Shown piece by piece: positions 48,056 through 59,773 of a DNA stretch of 64,000 bases. The position numbers and the translations under genes are program-made. Below the pieces are notes generated by a model, which worked only from the letters and a program-made list of their open reading frames with translations, did not search any database and was not told the DNA's origin. Every line of letters begins with the position of its first letter. Position 1 is the first letter of the stretch. The DNA comes from Paramecium pentaurelia (Eukaryota; Ciliophora; Oligohymenophorea; Peniculida; Parameciidae): assembly GCA_905183005.1 (NCBI GenBank), contig CAJJDO010000057.1, forward strand, positions 279,296 to 343,295, in the 5' to 3' direction.

Positions 48056-49715
48056 TCATTAATTTGGTTTCTTTTTAAAATTAATTTAAGGAGATTCATT
48101 TCTTCTATAAACTTCAACTTCTGGAGAACTGTTTTCTTTTTATTCTAAAAATGAACTCTATTCTTTTCTAAGATAATTAAATTAAATAATTACTTTCTGG
48201 TTAAGATTTCATCATATTTCTATAATTTTTCAGATATAAATGTAAGTTCAGTAACATATTCTTTCATTCTTGTATTATATAAGTCTTTCATTGCTTCAAA
48301 ACATATTTATGCTTCCTCTACACTTTTAATATCTAATTATGTAATTCGTTCATTTAAATAAAGTTCTACTTTTTCTGTGATTTCCTTTTAATTTAAAGGA
48401 ATTCCATTAGTCATAGGTAACATTTATTATTATGTTTATAATTTCTTATTGTTTGAATTGACATTACCACCTCTTTAATATTATTCTAATTCTCTAATAA
48501 GTATCAGTTTTTCCTATTCTAATCTTTTGACTACTGCTTCTAAATCAATTTTTTCATTTCTTCTTATCTTTATATAATTATATTTATAATAATACCTCAT
48601 TTTCTAATTAACCAACTCTTTAACTAAATCTTAATGTTGACAAAGTTTCTTCTATGTTATCATTTTCAGAGCTAATAGTTGAAATCATGACTGTTTTACA
48701 ATTGCCTCCTAATGAATCTTTAAGTAGAGTGGTCATTAATGAATTCCTATATGGTATATGTTATCTATTGGCACCCTTCATTCTTTCATTTAATGCTATA
48801 ATGACTTATTCTAAATAGGTTAATGAAAGATTTATATATTTAGCTTCATTTAATAGATTACCTTCAACTTAAGATTTACTGATTCTTTCAGATCCAGCCA
48901 AATCAACTAAGTGGAGTTTGCTTAAAAAACATGTTTCACTGGTTGTATCACAACCTTCAAGAGTTACAGTGAATATACAATGGGATCTTGAACTTGATTG
49001 ATTCATTGGAGTTGAACTAACTTATCTAATAAAATTGCCCATCATAAGTAGATCAATTCCTTCTTATTCATTATTACACTAATGAATTGATAAGTTTTTT
49101 AAATGAATATTGTTTTAATCATCTTCATATAATGCAATCTAATATGTGTAATAGAAATTAATTACTTTGTTCCATTATTCTAAAGGAGTTTCAAGATGTC
49201 TCTTTTCTAATAAATCATAAGCATTTTCATTATAAATTTCCATAAAGGAAATATAGATTTTATATTCAAACTTAGTTCGTTTATCTATTTCATCAAATAT
49301 ATAAGATAATGCTCTTGGGATTACTCCTCTTAATTACCAAGTTTCTGCACCACTCATTGTATATGTTTTACCTGATCCAGTTTATCCATAAGCAAAAATG
49401 GTAGCATTATATCCATCTAAGAAACTAAAATAAGATTTGAAATTAGTTCATTACCTATTAATGACTGGAATAGTGACAGTACTAAATACTTATTCTTATG
49501 TAGACTTTTAATCAAATATATGAGTGAAATTGAATTCTAGATTATCTCTACTATTATTGACTAATCCAAATTTGACATGTCTAGGTAATATAACTTATAA
49601 TCTCTTATTATGATTCAATTGATATTGCATGGCATTTTAAGATTAACTGTTTAAATTACAATAATTACTTATTGGATGGTTTTAATCTCAAGTATACTTC
49701 AAATTGAGATTTCAT
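48056..49715 (-). CDS. Kinesin motor, kinesin-9-like
   Basis: Exons complement(48056..48167, 48194..48567, 48596..49424, 49455..49646, 49669..49715); introns 26, 28, 30 and 22 nt; 517 aa. The motor domain runs from the N-terminus (FEVYLRLKPSN) through FAYGQTGSGKTYTMSGAETW (P-loop), NQSSSRSHCIFTV (switch I), LHLVDLAGSERISKS (switch II), AKYINLSLTYLEQVIIAL and SLGGNCKTVMI, so it is a complete N-terminal kinesin. The SL-x-x-LEQ-xIIAL and HIPYR-x-S motifs and the short coiled-coil tail point to kinesin-9 (KIF9), which works in motile cilia. The first coding exon is only 47 nt. The tail ends KPNQ. Confidence 0.88.
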
Positions 49716-49730
49716 ATGCAGTTAAAAATT

Positions 49731-49755
49731 ATATATATATATATATATATATATT
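49731..49755. repeat. (TA)n microsatellite
   Basis: An uninterrupted TA run lies in the 46-bp gap between the stop of the RING gene and the start of the kinesin gene. A similar TA run sits at 48032-48053, just after the kinesin stop. Confidence 0.8.
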
Positions 49756-49761
49756 TAAGTA

Positions 49762-50925
49762 TCAACCAGATATTCTAGTTTTTGAAATAACTCTTTTGAG
49801 TATACTTACATCCTTTTCTGCAATTTCATATATTTCTTTAATGTTTTATCTACATAGAAAACATTCCTTATTTTTCTAAGCCATTTATATAGCACATTAA
49901 TAACAGATACCTCCATGACCACAAGTCATTAACACAGCATTTGGAGGATTTTCACAACAAATAATACATTTATAATCTTATTATTATTAAGGATCTTATG
50001 ATTTTTATATGATTTTATTATTTGTATTACGTTCAGTATCAATTTCATTTTGATTTGTACATTTTAATATAACTATTTCTGGATCTTTTATTTATTTAAA
50101 ATATGCAGATGAAAATTTCTATAAAAATATCTATGTTTTAGTTGGTTCTTTTTTGATCTTCTAATCTTAATTTGGAGTATTAGGAGATGAATCTCTTGAT
50201 TCCAATTAATTTAATGACAATACAAATTCTACTATATCATTAAATAAATATTTAGATATTGCACTAAACATCAAAACATTAAATGATATTAATATGTACA
50301 TAATACAATCTCCAAATTTTAAATTTAAATCAACTTCTAAAATATTTAAAGTATTTATTATCCAAATACCAGCTATTAAACTACTTAAAATACTAATATA
50401 TAATGTCCATACTAATGTTTTAACTTAAATTATAATAATTAATACTTTCACTTTTATAATTGAGTATTTCTGAACGATTATAAATGCTGAAAATTTTAGA
50501 GATTAAAATCAATAGAATAGTAATAGTTGTTCCAACTAAACCACTTAAAAACATCCAATACCACCAAAAGGCTTATGCCCATGTCCAATTCACATATGCA
50601 TTTAATTTTAATGTTATACATAATACAGATACTATTAAACAAAAGCGATAAAATATTATTGTCTAAATTTATGATATTTTATATTACCAATCTAATTATG
50701 GTTGAATGTTCATATTAATCTTCTGAATTCTTATTACATCCTATATTCACTATAAATGATAGAATCAAAAATGTGTTGCAAAAAATGTAATAATTTAGAC
50801 CTAAATAATATATGGTTATGACATATATCTAAAATTAGATGATGGTTTATACTTACTTGAAGTAAGATGTGAAATAAATGATCAAATTTCTTTTATGTCT
50901 TCCCTTCAGTATATTTCAACAACAT
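49762..50925 (-). CDS. Multi-TM protein with C-terminal RING finger (probable E3 ubiquitin ligase)
   Basis: Exons complement(49762..50423, 50446..50662, 50688..50828, 50857..50925); introns 22, 25 and 28 nt; 362 aa. Five or six hydrophobic helices occupy residues about 25-210 (ITIYYLGLNYYIFCNTFLIL, FLSGLVGTTITILLILI, TLYISILSSLIAGIWII, YILISFNVLMFSA). The C-terminal RING is CIICCENPPNAVLMTCGHGG, ICYQCAIQMA, CFLCRQ. The C3HC4 spacing with MTCGH resembles MUL1-type and plant membrane RING ligases. The last part could hide one more intron but this would not change the RING. Confidence 0.82.
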
Positions 50926-51137
50926 TACTATTTCATACAGTATTGTTAATACTAGGGGTAGAGCCATTGGAGCACTTTAGTATTAAAATAGAGTAAACAG
51001 AAGAACATATATGTTGTAATATAGGTATTTGAAACAAAAGCACTTTAAAGTGAATTCCACAACATCTCTTTATAGGTATAAAAGAATTTTTACTTTTACA
51101 TATTTTCACTATTGTTAAATAATTTAAATTATCAAAT

Positions 51138-51974
51138 ATGAATTAATATATGCGTATCAAACCTGTGTTTGCAACATTCTATCCAGATCAATGTAGAAAT
51201 CATTCAAAAGAAAATAGGATAAGTTCTGGATATGCTTAAAGTAGAATGGAAGATAAATCATAATCAGTTGATAAATTTAAAAATCAAGTGATTTTATTGT
51301 AAAATCAATAAAATGATTTGAATGAACATATGTAAATGCAAATTAGTAAATTAATGGAAAGAATGAATAATGCAGAACAACATATTGCAAGAATATATGA
51401 GAGTGGATGGATGGATGCAATAAATATAGTTTAAGAAGACATGCATAAATTACAACTTTAATTATAGAGTGTCTAATAAATGATTATTGTAGAAGAAGAG
51501 AAATCATAATAATTTTATATAGAATAAATCAATCAAATGAAATATACAGTATTAGATTAAATTAATAGTATGGATTAAGAAATTAATGTAAAAATAGAAG
51601 ATTTAAGAATTAAATTAGATGAATACAATTAAGAATTTAAATTAAAATTAGTAGAAACTAATGATATAGATAAATATTAACGATTTAATGAAGAAATGTC
51701 AATATATTTAAAAAATAATAATAATAATTAAAATCTCACTCTCTCACCTAAATATAAAAGTAGATCATAAAAATTATCATTACCTTAAATAAATGAATTA
51801 GATGATTCTTAATAACTTTAATCCTTTTAATTTTTATAATCTCAATCCCTTTAATATTAATTAGATAATGAAGGACATTTATTATTAAATGGTGAATATA
51901 TATATGATAGTGTAGGAAATAAATAATAATTGTCAAATGATTAAATAAAATATATAAATTTAATACCCAAATGA
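51138..51974 (+). CDS. Coiled-coil protein, Gln-rich
   Basis: Uninterrupted 278-aa frame. A central coiled coil (about residues 50-190: NDLNEHMQMQISKLMERMNN, INSMDQEINVKIEDLRIKLD) is flanked by a short basic N-terminus and a Ser/Gln/Leu-rich tail with LTLSPKYKSRSQKLSLPQ. Unrecognised. Its TGA ends 16 bp from the TGA of the convergent Ca2+-ATPase gene. Confidence 0.72.
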
Positions 51975-51990
51975 TGCATATTAAATATAT

Positions 51991-54900
51991 TCATATCTTT
52001 TATGAACTCATCTTTTTTAGACTACCACTATCTACTTTACTTCTTTAACTAGTATGTAAACGCATTGTTGATTTCCTTCTCAATCTACTAGTCAAAGTTT
52101 CATCCATCTTTTCAGTTTTGATTTCATCTTCTCTGAAAATATGAATCTTTTGACATATACTCTCTGGTATATATTTAAATAACAATGAAAATATTATTCC
52201 AAATACTGCAAAACCTAAACAAATTAAATGTTAATATAAAGTAAGATGTGAAACTTTCACATATCTACCACCATATTGAATTAATAATATTTAAACTATA
52301 ACAGTAATTGTTTGAACTATCCAAAACAATGGATTATTACAAAAATTTGTAAATGGATTTTTTGTATGATAATCTAATTGTCTGCATGATATTGAATTGA
52401 ATACTTGCATCAAAACAAATGCTTAAAAAAAGATACTCATTTATACTACATTTTAGGGATACTTATGATAAAATTAACAATTCTTACTTTCTAACCAATA
52501 AGTTCAGGTGGTAAAGAACAATCAATATATTTTGGTAACAAAAATAAAATAAATGATAGAATTGTTATTTAATATAAACTAGCTCCAACTATAGTTCTAT
52601 ACATAGTAGGTGAAACAATTTAATCTGTTCTTTTATATGGTAGTCTTTAAAGTACTTTAATAGATGGAGGTTCTGTAGCCAAAGCTAAAGATGCAAAAGT
52701 ATCCATAATTAAATTGACCCATAACATTTCAATTGCATTTAATGGAGATTATTTTAATATAACAGCACCTGTAAAAGACATAAATAATGCAACTAAATTA
52801 ACAGTTAATTAAAATTAAATAAATTTCCTTATGCAATCATAAATATTTCTACCCCATATCATAGCTAATAATATTATGAATAATATATACCTATAAGAAT
52901 AGAACTAAAATTATCATCAATAAGAATTATATCTGCAGCATCCTTAGCAACATCAGATCCAGTAATTCCCATAGCAAATCCAACATCTGCCTTTTTTAAA
53001 GCAGGTGCATCATTAGTACCATCTCCTGTGACAGCTACAACATTTCCTTCTTCAATTAAACCAGTAACTAATAAATATTTATCTTCAGGAGATGCTCTTG
53101 CCATTACTCTCATCTCTTTACTTATTTTAGAGAAGATTTGCATATTTTTTATTTTCTTTATTTCTTTACCTTCATCATCTTTAACACTAATCAATCCTCC
53201 AACCAATTCTCTGAATTTTTTACCTTCAATTACTTCAAATTCTTATTGTGCTCTACCTTATTCCAAAATACCACATTCTTTAGCTATAGATTATGCAGTT
53301 ATTAGATTATCTCCAGTAACCATTCTTACTGTCACACCAGATTAATTACATAATTTAATTGCATTAGGAACATCTGCTCTAATAGGATCTTTTATACCAC
53401 AAATAGCTATTAATGTTAAATCTTTATCTAAATCATCTTCAGGAATTTAATGAATATGAGCTTTCATATTAACAGTAGAACCTTTAAAATTTGAACTTTA
53501 TGGTTCAAAATCTCTGTAAGCTATTGCAATAGTTCTTAAACATTGAGATGCATAATATTCAATTACATTATGTAGAATATCATCCTTTTTAGTTTTATCA
53601 AGTTATAATTCATTTCCATTTTTTGAAATATATCTAAAACATTATTATAATATGATTTCTGAAGCACCTTTTGTAAATATTCTAACAGTTTAATTTTTTT
53701 AATTTAAAACAGCAGTACTCATCTTCTTTCTTTTACTATTAAAAGGTATTTATCTAAGAATCTTTTCATTTTATCTATAATTAGAATATTTGAATCCAAA
53801 GATATCTGCTAATTCAATTAATGCACATTCAGTTTTATTTCCTATTTATATCCATCTATTATTATTTTTATCTTTATTTGGATTTGCATTAGAATTATAA
53901 CAAATAGATTCAGCCATTACTTCTACTGTTTATTTAGATAACAAATTATTTTAATTAAATTAGTCTTTAGTTATAAAACTATTTTCACTCCAAATAGTAG
54001 TAACTGACATAATATTTTAAGTTAGAGTTCCTGTTTTATCACTACAAATATTATTGGCTCCTCCCATAATTTCACAAGATGCTAGATTCTTTACTAAATT
54101 TTATTCATCTTTCATCTTTCCTACTGAATATGCTAAAGCTATAGTAACAGCAAGAGGTAATCCTTCAGGTACTGCAACTACTATTATAGTTACACCTATC
54201 ATAAATGCATCTATTATAAATGACAAAGTTTTTAGATTCATAAATTCATGTTTATGTTATACAAATACATCATAAATTAAATGTCCCATTAATGCTATAA
54301 ATGTTAAAATAGCTACTAATGTTCCCAATTTACCTATATCTTCAGCCACTCCCTCTAATTTTTATTAAAGTGGTGTTGGTGGATTATCTTAATTTAATAA
54401 TAATTTTAATTATCCTTAAATTGTATTTTATCCTACTTACAATACAAGCATATAACCATTTCCATCTAAACATTTTGTACCACTAATTAAAAATGGACTA
54501 CAATGATGATTATCTAAAGATAATTATGATTATTAAATCATTTCATTAAATGGTAACTTTTTTATCTCATCAGATTCTCCTGTCATTGCAGATTCATCTA
54601 CTTTTACTGAAGATCCTTAAATCATTAAACCTTTATTTTTAATATTATTATTATTTATACCATCTACTGCAAACATATCTCCAATACTAAATTAAAGTAT
54701 ATCACCTACTACTATCTCTTTTACTGATATCTCAACTATTCCACCTCTTACTACTTATACTATTCCATCATCTAATCTTTTTCTCAATTACTAAAATTGT
54801 CTTTCTTTTAAATAATTATTACCAGCTGTTATTGAAACTATCAAAAATACAGCAAAAAATATTGTTGCACTATTTAACTTATAACTATTTTTAAATACCC

Positions 54901-55308
54901 TTCTGTCCATCCAGTTGCTACACCTTCATTTATCATTCCTATTATTGTACTTACAAAAGCTGCCAATAATAAAATCTAAAGCATTGTATCTCCAAAGCAT
55001 TCCAAAATTAAATCACATAAGGATTCAGATTCCTTCTCTATTGGATCATTGTTACCATATTTCTCTCTATTCTCTATTACTTAAGCTTCAGAATCAATCC
55101 CTTTCTATCTTTATTAACTAATTTTATATACCAACTAATGTGATTTCAATTATTTTGCTAAACCTTAATCTCCTCCCCATTTCTAAACTCTTTTCAAACT
55201 TGATCCATCATTTATAGATGCTAACTAAAATAAATCTTTAAAATCTTCAATCCCATGCACTTATTCATAATCTTAAGAGTCCTACTATTTTGAATATTAG
55301 TGTTTCAT
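51991..55308 (-). CDS. P-type Ca2+-transporting ATPase, plasma-membrane type (P2B)
   Basis: Exons complement(51991..52461, 52488..52864, 52891..54869, 54899..55308); introns 26, 26 and 29 nt; 1,078 aa, the usual PMCA size without a long C-tail. Motifs: VDESAMTGESD (actuator), VAVPEGLPLAVTIALAYS (M4), ICSDKTGTLTQN (phosphorylated Asp), RIFTKGASEI (nucleotide site), DPIRADVP, TGDGTNDAPALKKADVGFAM and, in M6, VNLIMDTFASLALATEPP. The order GWTEGATIFFAV, then TGES, then PEGLP is typical of plasma-membrane calcium pumps. The C-tail has a basic patch (SRLRRKSTMRLHTSQRSK) that could be a calmodulin-binding segment. Exports Ca2+ from the cytosol to the outside or to alveolar sacs. Confidence 0.95.
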
Positions 55309-55347
55309 ATAATAATAATAATATATTAACGAATTTTCAAATTACTT

Positions 55348-57427
55348 ATGGACTTATCATAAAAGAATCCTCAAATTAGAGAAGTCAATTCAGACAGTGC
55401 ATCCAAAGGATATTCTAGTAATAAGTCTTAATTTCAATCTACATTCAAATATCAATATCCAATTGAGAGTTAGTATTATTCATTATATTAAAAGAAAAAA
55501 ATGAACATGAATAATCAATCAATTCTGAACAATCTCTTTCATCCATCCAAGAAGTAAATCCCAAAAATGATAGATCTCAATATGATGAAGAATCTTAAAT
55601 GTTCAATTACAACTATGATTAGATCATCAATCAAAATTAAAGATTAGAAAGTCAAAATATTAGTCTTTAAGCTCCAATTAATCAACAATAAATCGATCTA
55701 CAAACTATTCAAGATTAAGAACCAATTTAAAAGATTTCAAGTCCAGTCAAACTACAATAATAATAACTTTAGCAATCTCGATCATAATCTTAAGTATTCT
55801 AACCTTTCCAACCCTATTAATAATAATAAATATCAGCCTCAAAAAGCAGAATAGATAGATCATTTGATGGCATCTCCGTTTTTACTAATATTTCTAAATA
55901 GAGAACAACACCTAATAGTAGAAATAAGGCTAATTCCTTTTACTATGATAGAATAGGAAATTAAGTCAGTGAAATTATGCCTCCAATGATTGACAACTAT
56001 TTAACTCATGTTCTTCTTTAAACAGCATTACCTTTATTAATAGTGTTCATTCTATATGTCATAAATTAGTATGTGTTTAGTTTAAATATAGTTTCTTATA
56101 ACGAGCAATAGATCAATTTTGCTATTTACCAGAGTAGTATTGTATTTGTAATGGTTTTGGAGCTAAACTTTGGTCATGGGCTAGATAACTTATAGTAATT
56201 TAATTAAATATCAAATTAGATGTGGAAATTAGGTTTGATAGTATATAGAAAACAATTCTTATGTAGATTGGCTATGGGTTCAAGTAATTTAAAACATAAA
56301 GAACCTGTTACAGAATACATTTTTTTATTTTTGTTTACAATTATCTTTGATTTCATTTTAGTTATCTGGATAGAAAATAATTAAGATTATGTTTATGTAA
56401 TATTGTAATATTTATTAAATTTATAAATAGAGTTTATTGCATAGGGGTTGTAGTCTTATTGAATACTTTCAGAGTAAAAGATTGGGATATAGTTTTTAAA
56501 AAAGGAGCAGGAGTATTTTTATATGATTTTGCTTTATTAATGTTGATGGTGTTCATTTATTATGCTGTTCCAAATGTTGTTGAATCACTTTAAGATCGTT
56601 AAGGTAAAATATCTGGAATGCAGAGTTTCTTATATCTTTATCCCTTATTTGATTGGATTATGGAAATGTTTATGGATTATATTTACAATTAAACTTAATT
56701 TGCAGAATTATATATATACTAACTCTAATTAATAATTCTTGGCATGAAAATAGGGTAATATATTAATAATATTAATAGAATTTTAAACATAGTTGATATT
56801 TGGACATTTGAATTTTGGTATAATATTTTAATGCTTGGCATAATGAGAGCTAATAATTCTTCTATGTTTCTAACAATATTTCTTAGAAGATGGGTTTTCT
56901 ATTTAATTCCTGATTTATAATTCATTACAAAAATGAGTGAAACCAAAAAATCTTTGAAAGTATTATTTTATTTTTTATTTGAAAAGGGAAAACATGGTGC
57001 TTATTTAGAACATTAATTTTGGATTGTTTTCTATTATTTTTTCTATTTAACCAATTCAAGTGTTCCTTATATTGCTAAAAAAACAGTTTTTATTAGTAAT
57101 TGTAAATTTGATAATGAGACTTGGAATTTAACAAGAGAGTATTATTAACCAATTTTTGTTTGGGGTTTATTACTTATTGCTGAGATTGCTGGGATTATGT
57201 TAAATAAATAGAAGTATAAAATATTGTTTTGATTTCTTTTTAGAAAATATGATAATATTAAATATGAAGGTGGTTGTAAATTCAATTTGATAGGAAATAT
57301 ATTTATACGATTATCAGGTTATTACTTTTTTTAAATTGCTGTAATGATCCCATTCTTATTCAAATCATTAAATGATATTAGTTAAATAAATAAACATTTA
57401 GAAACAAAAGATACAGAATAATATTGA
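55348..57427 (+). CDS. Multi-pass membrane protein, unknown
   Basis: Exons 55348..55468, 55495..56404, 56431..57213 and 57244..57427 (introns 26, 26, 30 nt); 665 aa. The first intron starts GTTAGT and ends AAG. A Ser/Gln-rich cytosolic N-terminus of about 220 aa precedes a large membrane domain with 9-11 hydrophobic segments (THVLLQTALPLLIVFILYVI, YIFLFLFTIIFDFILVIW, YDFALLMLMVFIYY, FVWGLLLIAEIAGIML, FFQIAVMIPFLF). I recognise no transporter or channel signature. A lineage-specific membrane protein is likely. Exon sums are in frame throughout. Confidence 0.75.
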
Positions 57428-58172
57428 TTTTTATCGTATATATATAAGTCACAATTGATTTATTAAAACTAAATATTTATTTAAATAAGAATTAAAGATT
57501 AATAAAATAGGAAAGTAAAAATATCTTTCTAAGAGGAGAAAAGACATATTAAAAATTAAATACATTTTGAGGGATTGTTATTTAGTATGCAACAATGAAT
57601 TGTAATATTTATTTTAATTTAAGAGATGTTATGAGATTCATCTAATGATTGATCAATTTAAGTGATACTCATTTTAATAGAGTGAGTTTGTGAAATCCAA
57701 AAAAGGATTGAGTTTAATGTTATTTGAAATGGGATTATATACTTACTTAGAGAGAAATCACAGTTTATTACTCAAAATAAAAATTTTTATTCTTTTATTA
57801 ATTAGAAAAAAACTTAAAATTATAATTTTTTTATCTGTTATAAAATTTTTCAAAAATTTAAATCTCATTATCAAATAAATAGGAAGGGCTGTGTTTCACT
57901 TAATAAAAATTAATATCCACACAGAGTACTAACCTTAAATATAGGGAATTATAATTTTTTATTGAAAATTAAAAAAATGATAATTCATGATTATCATCAA
58001 TGATCTTCTTATTATGTTTAACAATATTTATTGTGTTGTATTAGGTAAAAATAACCACCTCATCGATGCTATATGAATGCTTTTGATTTTTTAAATTATG
58101 TGTTAATATCTAGTATGTGTTTTGAATAAATTTAATGTTATTAACAAAATTTTGTTTATTAGAGCGCCATCG
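57428..58172. other. Upstream region of the DP gene, no gene seen
   Basis: About 745 bp. Notable: the string CATCGATGC occurs at about 58070 and again overlapping the DP start codon at about 58168, and AGAGCGCCATCG directly precedes the ATG. The reverse of that string contains TGGCGC, the core of E2F/DP sites, so autoregulation is conceivable but unproven. Confidence 0.35.
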
Positions 58173-59244
58173 ATGCAATAACAAGTTATTAATTCCTTAA
58201 TTTTCTAGACTCAAGAAAAATGCATTAGACAATTAATCATTCCAGAATGTACAAGTAGAAGTGATCAAAAAAGTCAATCTGTATAAGATGACGGCTCAAA
58301 AAAAACTTTGTTAAGACTTGCAGACCAAGAAGTACCTTCTTCAATAGGATTTCTAATGTCAAATTAAAATAAACAGGATTCATATTCATAGCTATAGTTA
58401 GATTAATAAGAAAACGATTTCTAATAATAGAGTAATAACAAAAAGAAAGGTAAAATATTTGCCATATTTTATTATTATTTTTATAGAAAGAAAAAAACAT
58501 CACAGCCTCAAATATTTAAGTCGCTAGGTTCACAGTCTCGTCGGATCACTAAGAGAAACCACTTATAAACAGATGGCAGATTTGCTTGCTTCAGAAATAA
58601 GTAAATCAAGTTTATCTGTAAATATAATAATTAAATTTTTATATTTTCTAGTCAGAAAGTAAAAACCTCAAACGTAGAGTTTATGATTCCATTAATGTAA
58701 TGGTTGCTCTAGGAGTGCTAGAAAAGCAGAAAAAGATTATAACAAAAGGATCGATGTTTCAATAGAATCATATGACAAGTAGATATGCTAGAGATACAAG
58801 AGACAGATATGAAATGTTAAGAGTACATTTTAATAATAAGCATTAGCAATAACAATATGATGAACTCAAAAGAAAGAAGATCTTATTTTAAAAATTGACA
58901 GATTAGGCAAAAAGAATAAATACCTTAATTGATCAAAATAAGTATTATACTTAAACAATATCTATATTAGACCTCTCTAAAAAGACGAATCAGACTTCCT
59001 ACAAGGTCAATAACGTAAAATATATCAATTCCCAATCATGATATTTAAATTACCATAAAATGCAAAAGTATTATAATGAATTATACAATAGCTTAATATC
59101 ATACCTATAGAAGGGAAATCTTAGGTCTAGATTTTTTCAGATCATGAAATTAAAATTATAGGAGATTATGATATTTTGCCTTTAATCAAAAGAGTTGAAG
59201 AAGCAAAAGATAAAATAATTCCTGGACCAATGTTGAATTTATGA
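58173..59244 (+). CDS. DP-family transcription factor (E2F dimerisation partner)
   Basis: Exons 58173..58449, 58487..58617, 58652..58941, 58971..59067 and 59092..59244; introns 37, 34, 29 and 24 nt (the longest two in the window); 315 aa. The winged-helix DNA-binding part reads RETTYKQMADLLASEI ... ESKNLKRRVYDSINVMVALG, with the DP form of the RRVYD recognition helix. Then comes a coiled-coil/marked-box region (QFPIMIFKLPQNAKLNIIP, FSDHEIKIIGDYDILPLIKR) matching DP's dimerisation domain with E2F. Without the last two introns the protein would stop at 59041 and lose this region, so they are needed. DP-E2F dimers control cell-cycle genes. The N-terminus is Gln/Asn-rich. Confidence 0.88.
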
Positions 59245-59773
59245 TAAACTAATAAAGAAAATTTTGCCATCATTTTCTTACTAAAACCATAATTGTCCAT
59301 TTATTAGGACTTTTAGCACAACTATATGTTTATTTTTTTTAAATTTTAATTAAGCGGGAAAATTTTATTTTAAAAAATGTGCAATAATAATTATTAATCA
59401 ATCAATCTAAACATTTATTACATAATAGTTAATTCTTTAAAGAATTAATAATATGATAGAAAGATTTCTTAAAATTATTTTATATATCTTTTGATTTTTT
59501 GATTTAATATAATAGAATAACAACTTATTTATCTTAATAACTTAATAGTAATTTACATAAATTTTGATTCCCATATTCTTTTTAGTATTCAAACTTAAAT
59601 CAAATTTTTAAATTACATATATTAAATGATAAGATTCTATTTATATTTTCTAATAACTTTTTGTTAATATATGTTAAAGTAATTATTTTTTAAAGTCTCT
59701 TTTAAAGTCTTTAGTTGTTATAAACTATGAATTCGTAGAGATGTTTTGATATTAATTTTTATATTATAATTAA
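59245..59773. other. Intergenic, nothing recognised
   Basis: About 530 bp AT-rich between two tandem genes. No gene signal. Confidence 0.4.

Noticed and set aside
53028..53345. Plus-strand open frame inside the Ca2+-ATPase
   Set aside because: Antisense shadow of the conserved phosphatase/nucleotide region.
57880..58000. GC-richer patch upstream of DP considered as a small RNA gene
   Set aside because: No tRNA cloverleaf, box motifs or clear stem could be drawn by eye.
58450..58486. 37-nt interval as an unexcised internal eliminated sequence (IES)
   Set aside because: It starts GTAAAA and ends TAG, and splicing it gives the DP reading frame; it is not flanked by a TA direct repeat with an IES-type end that I can see.
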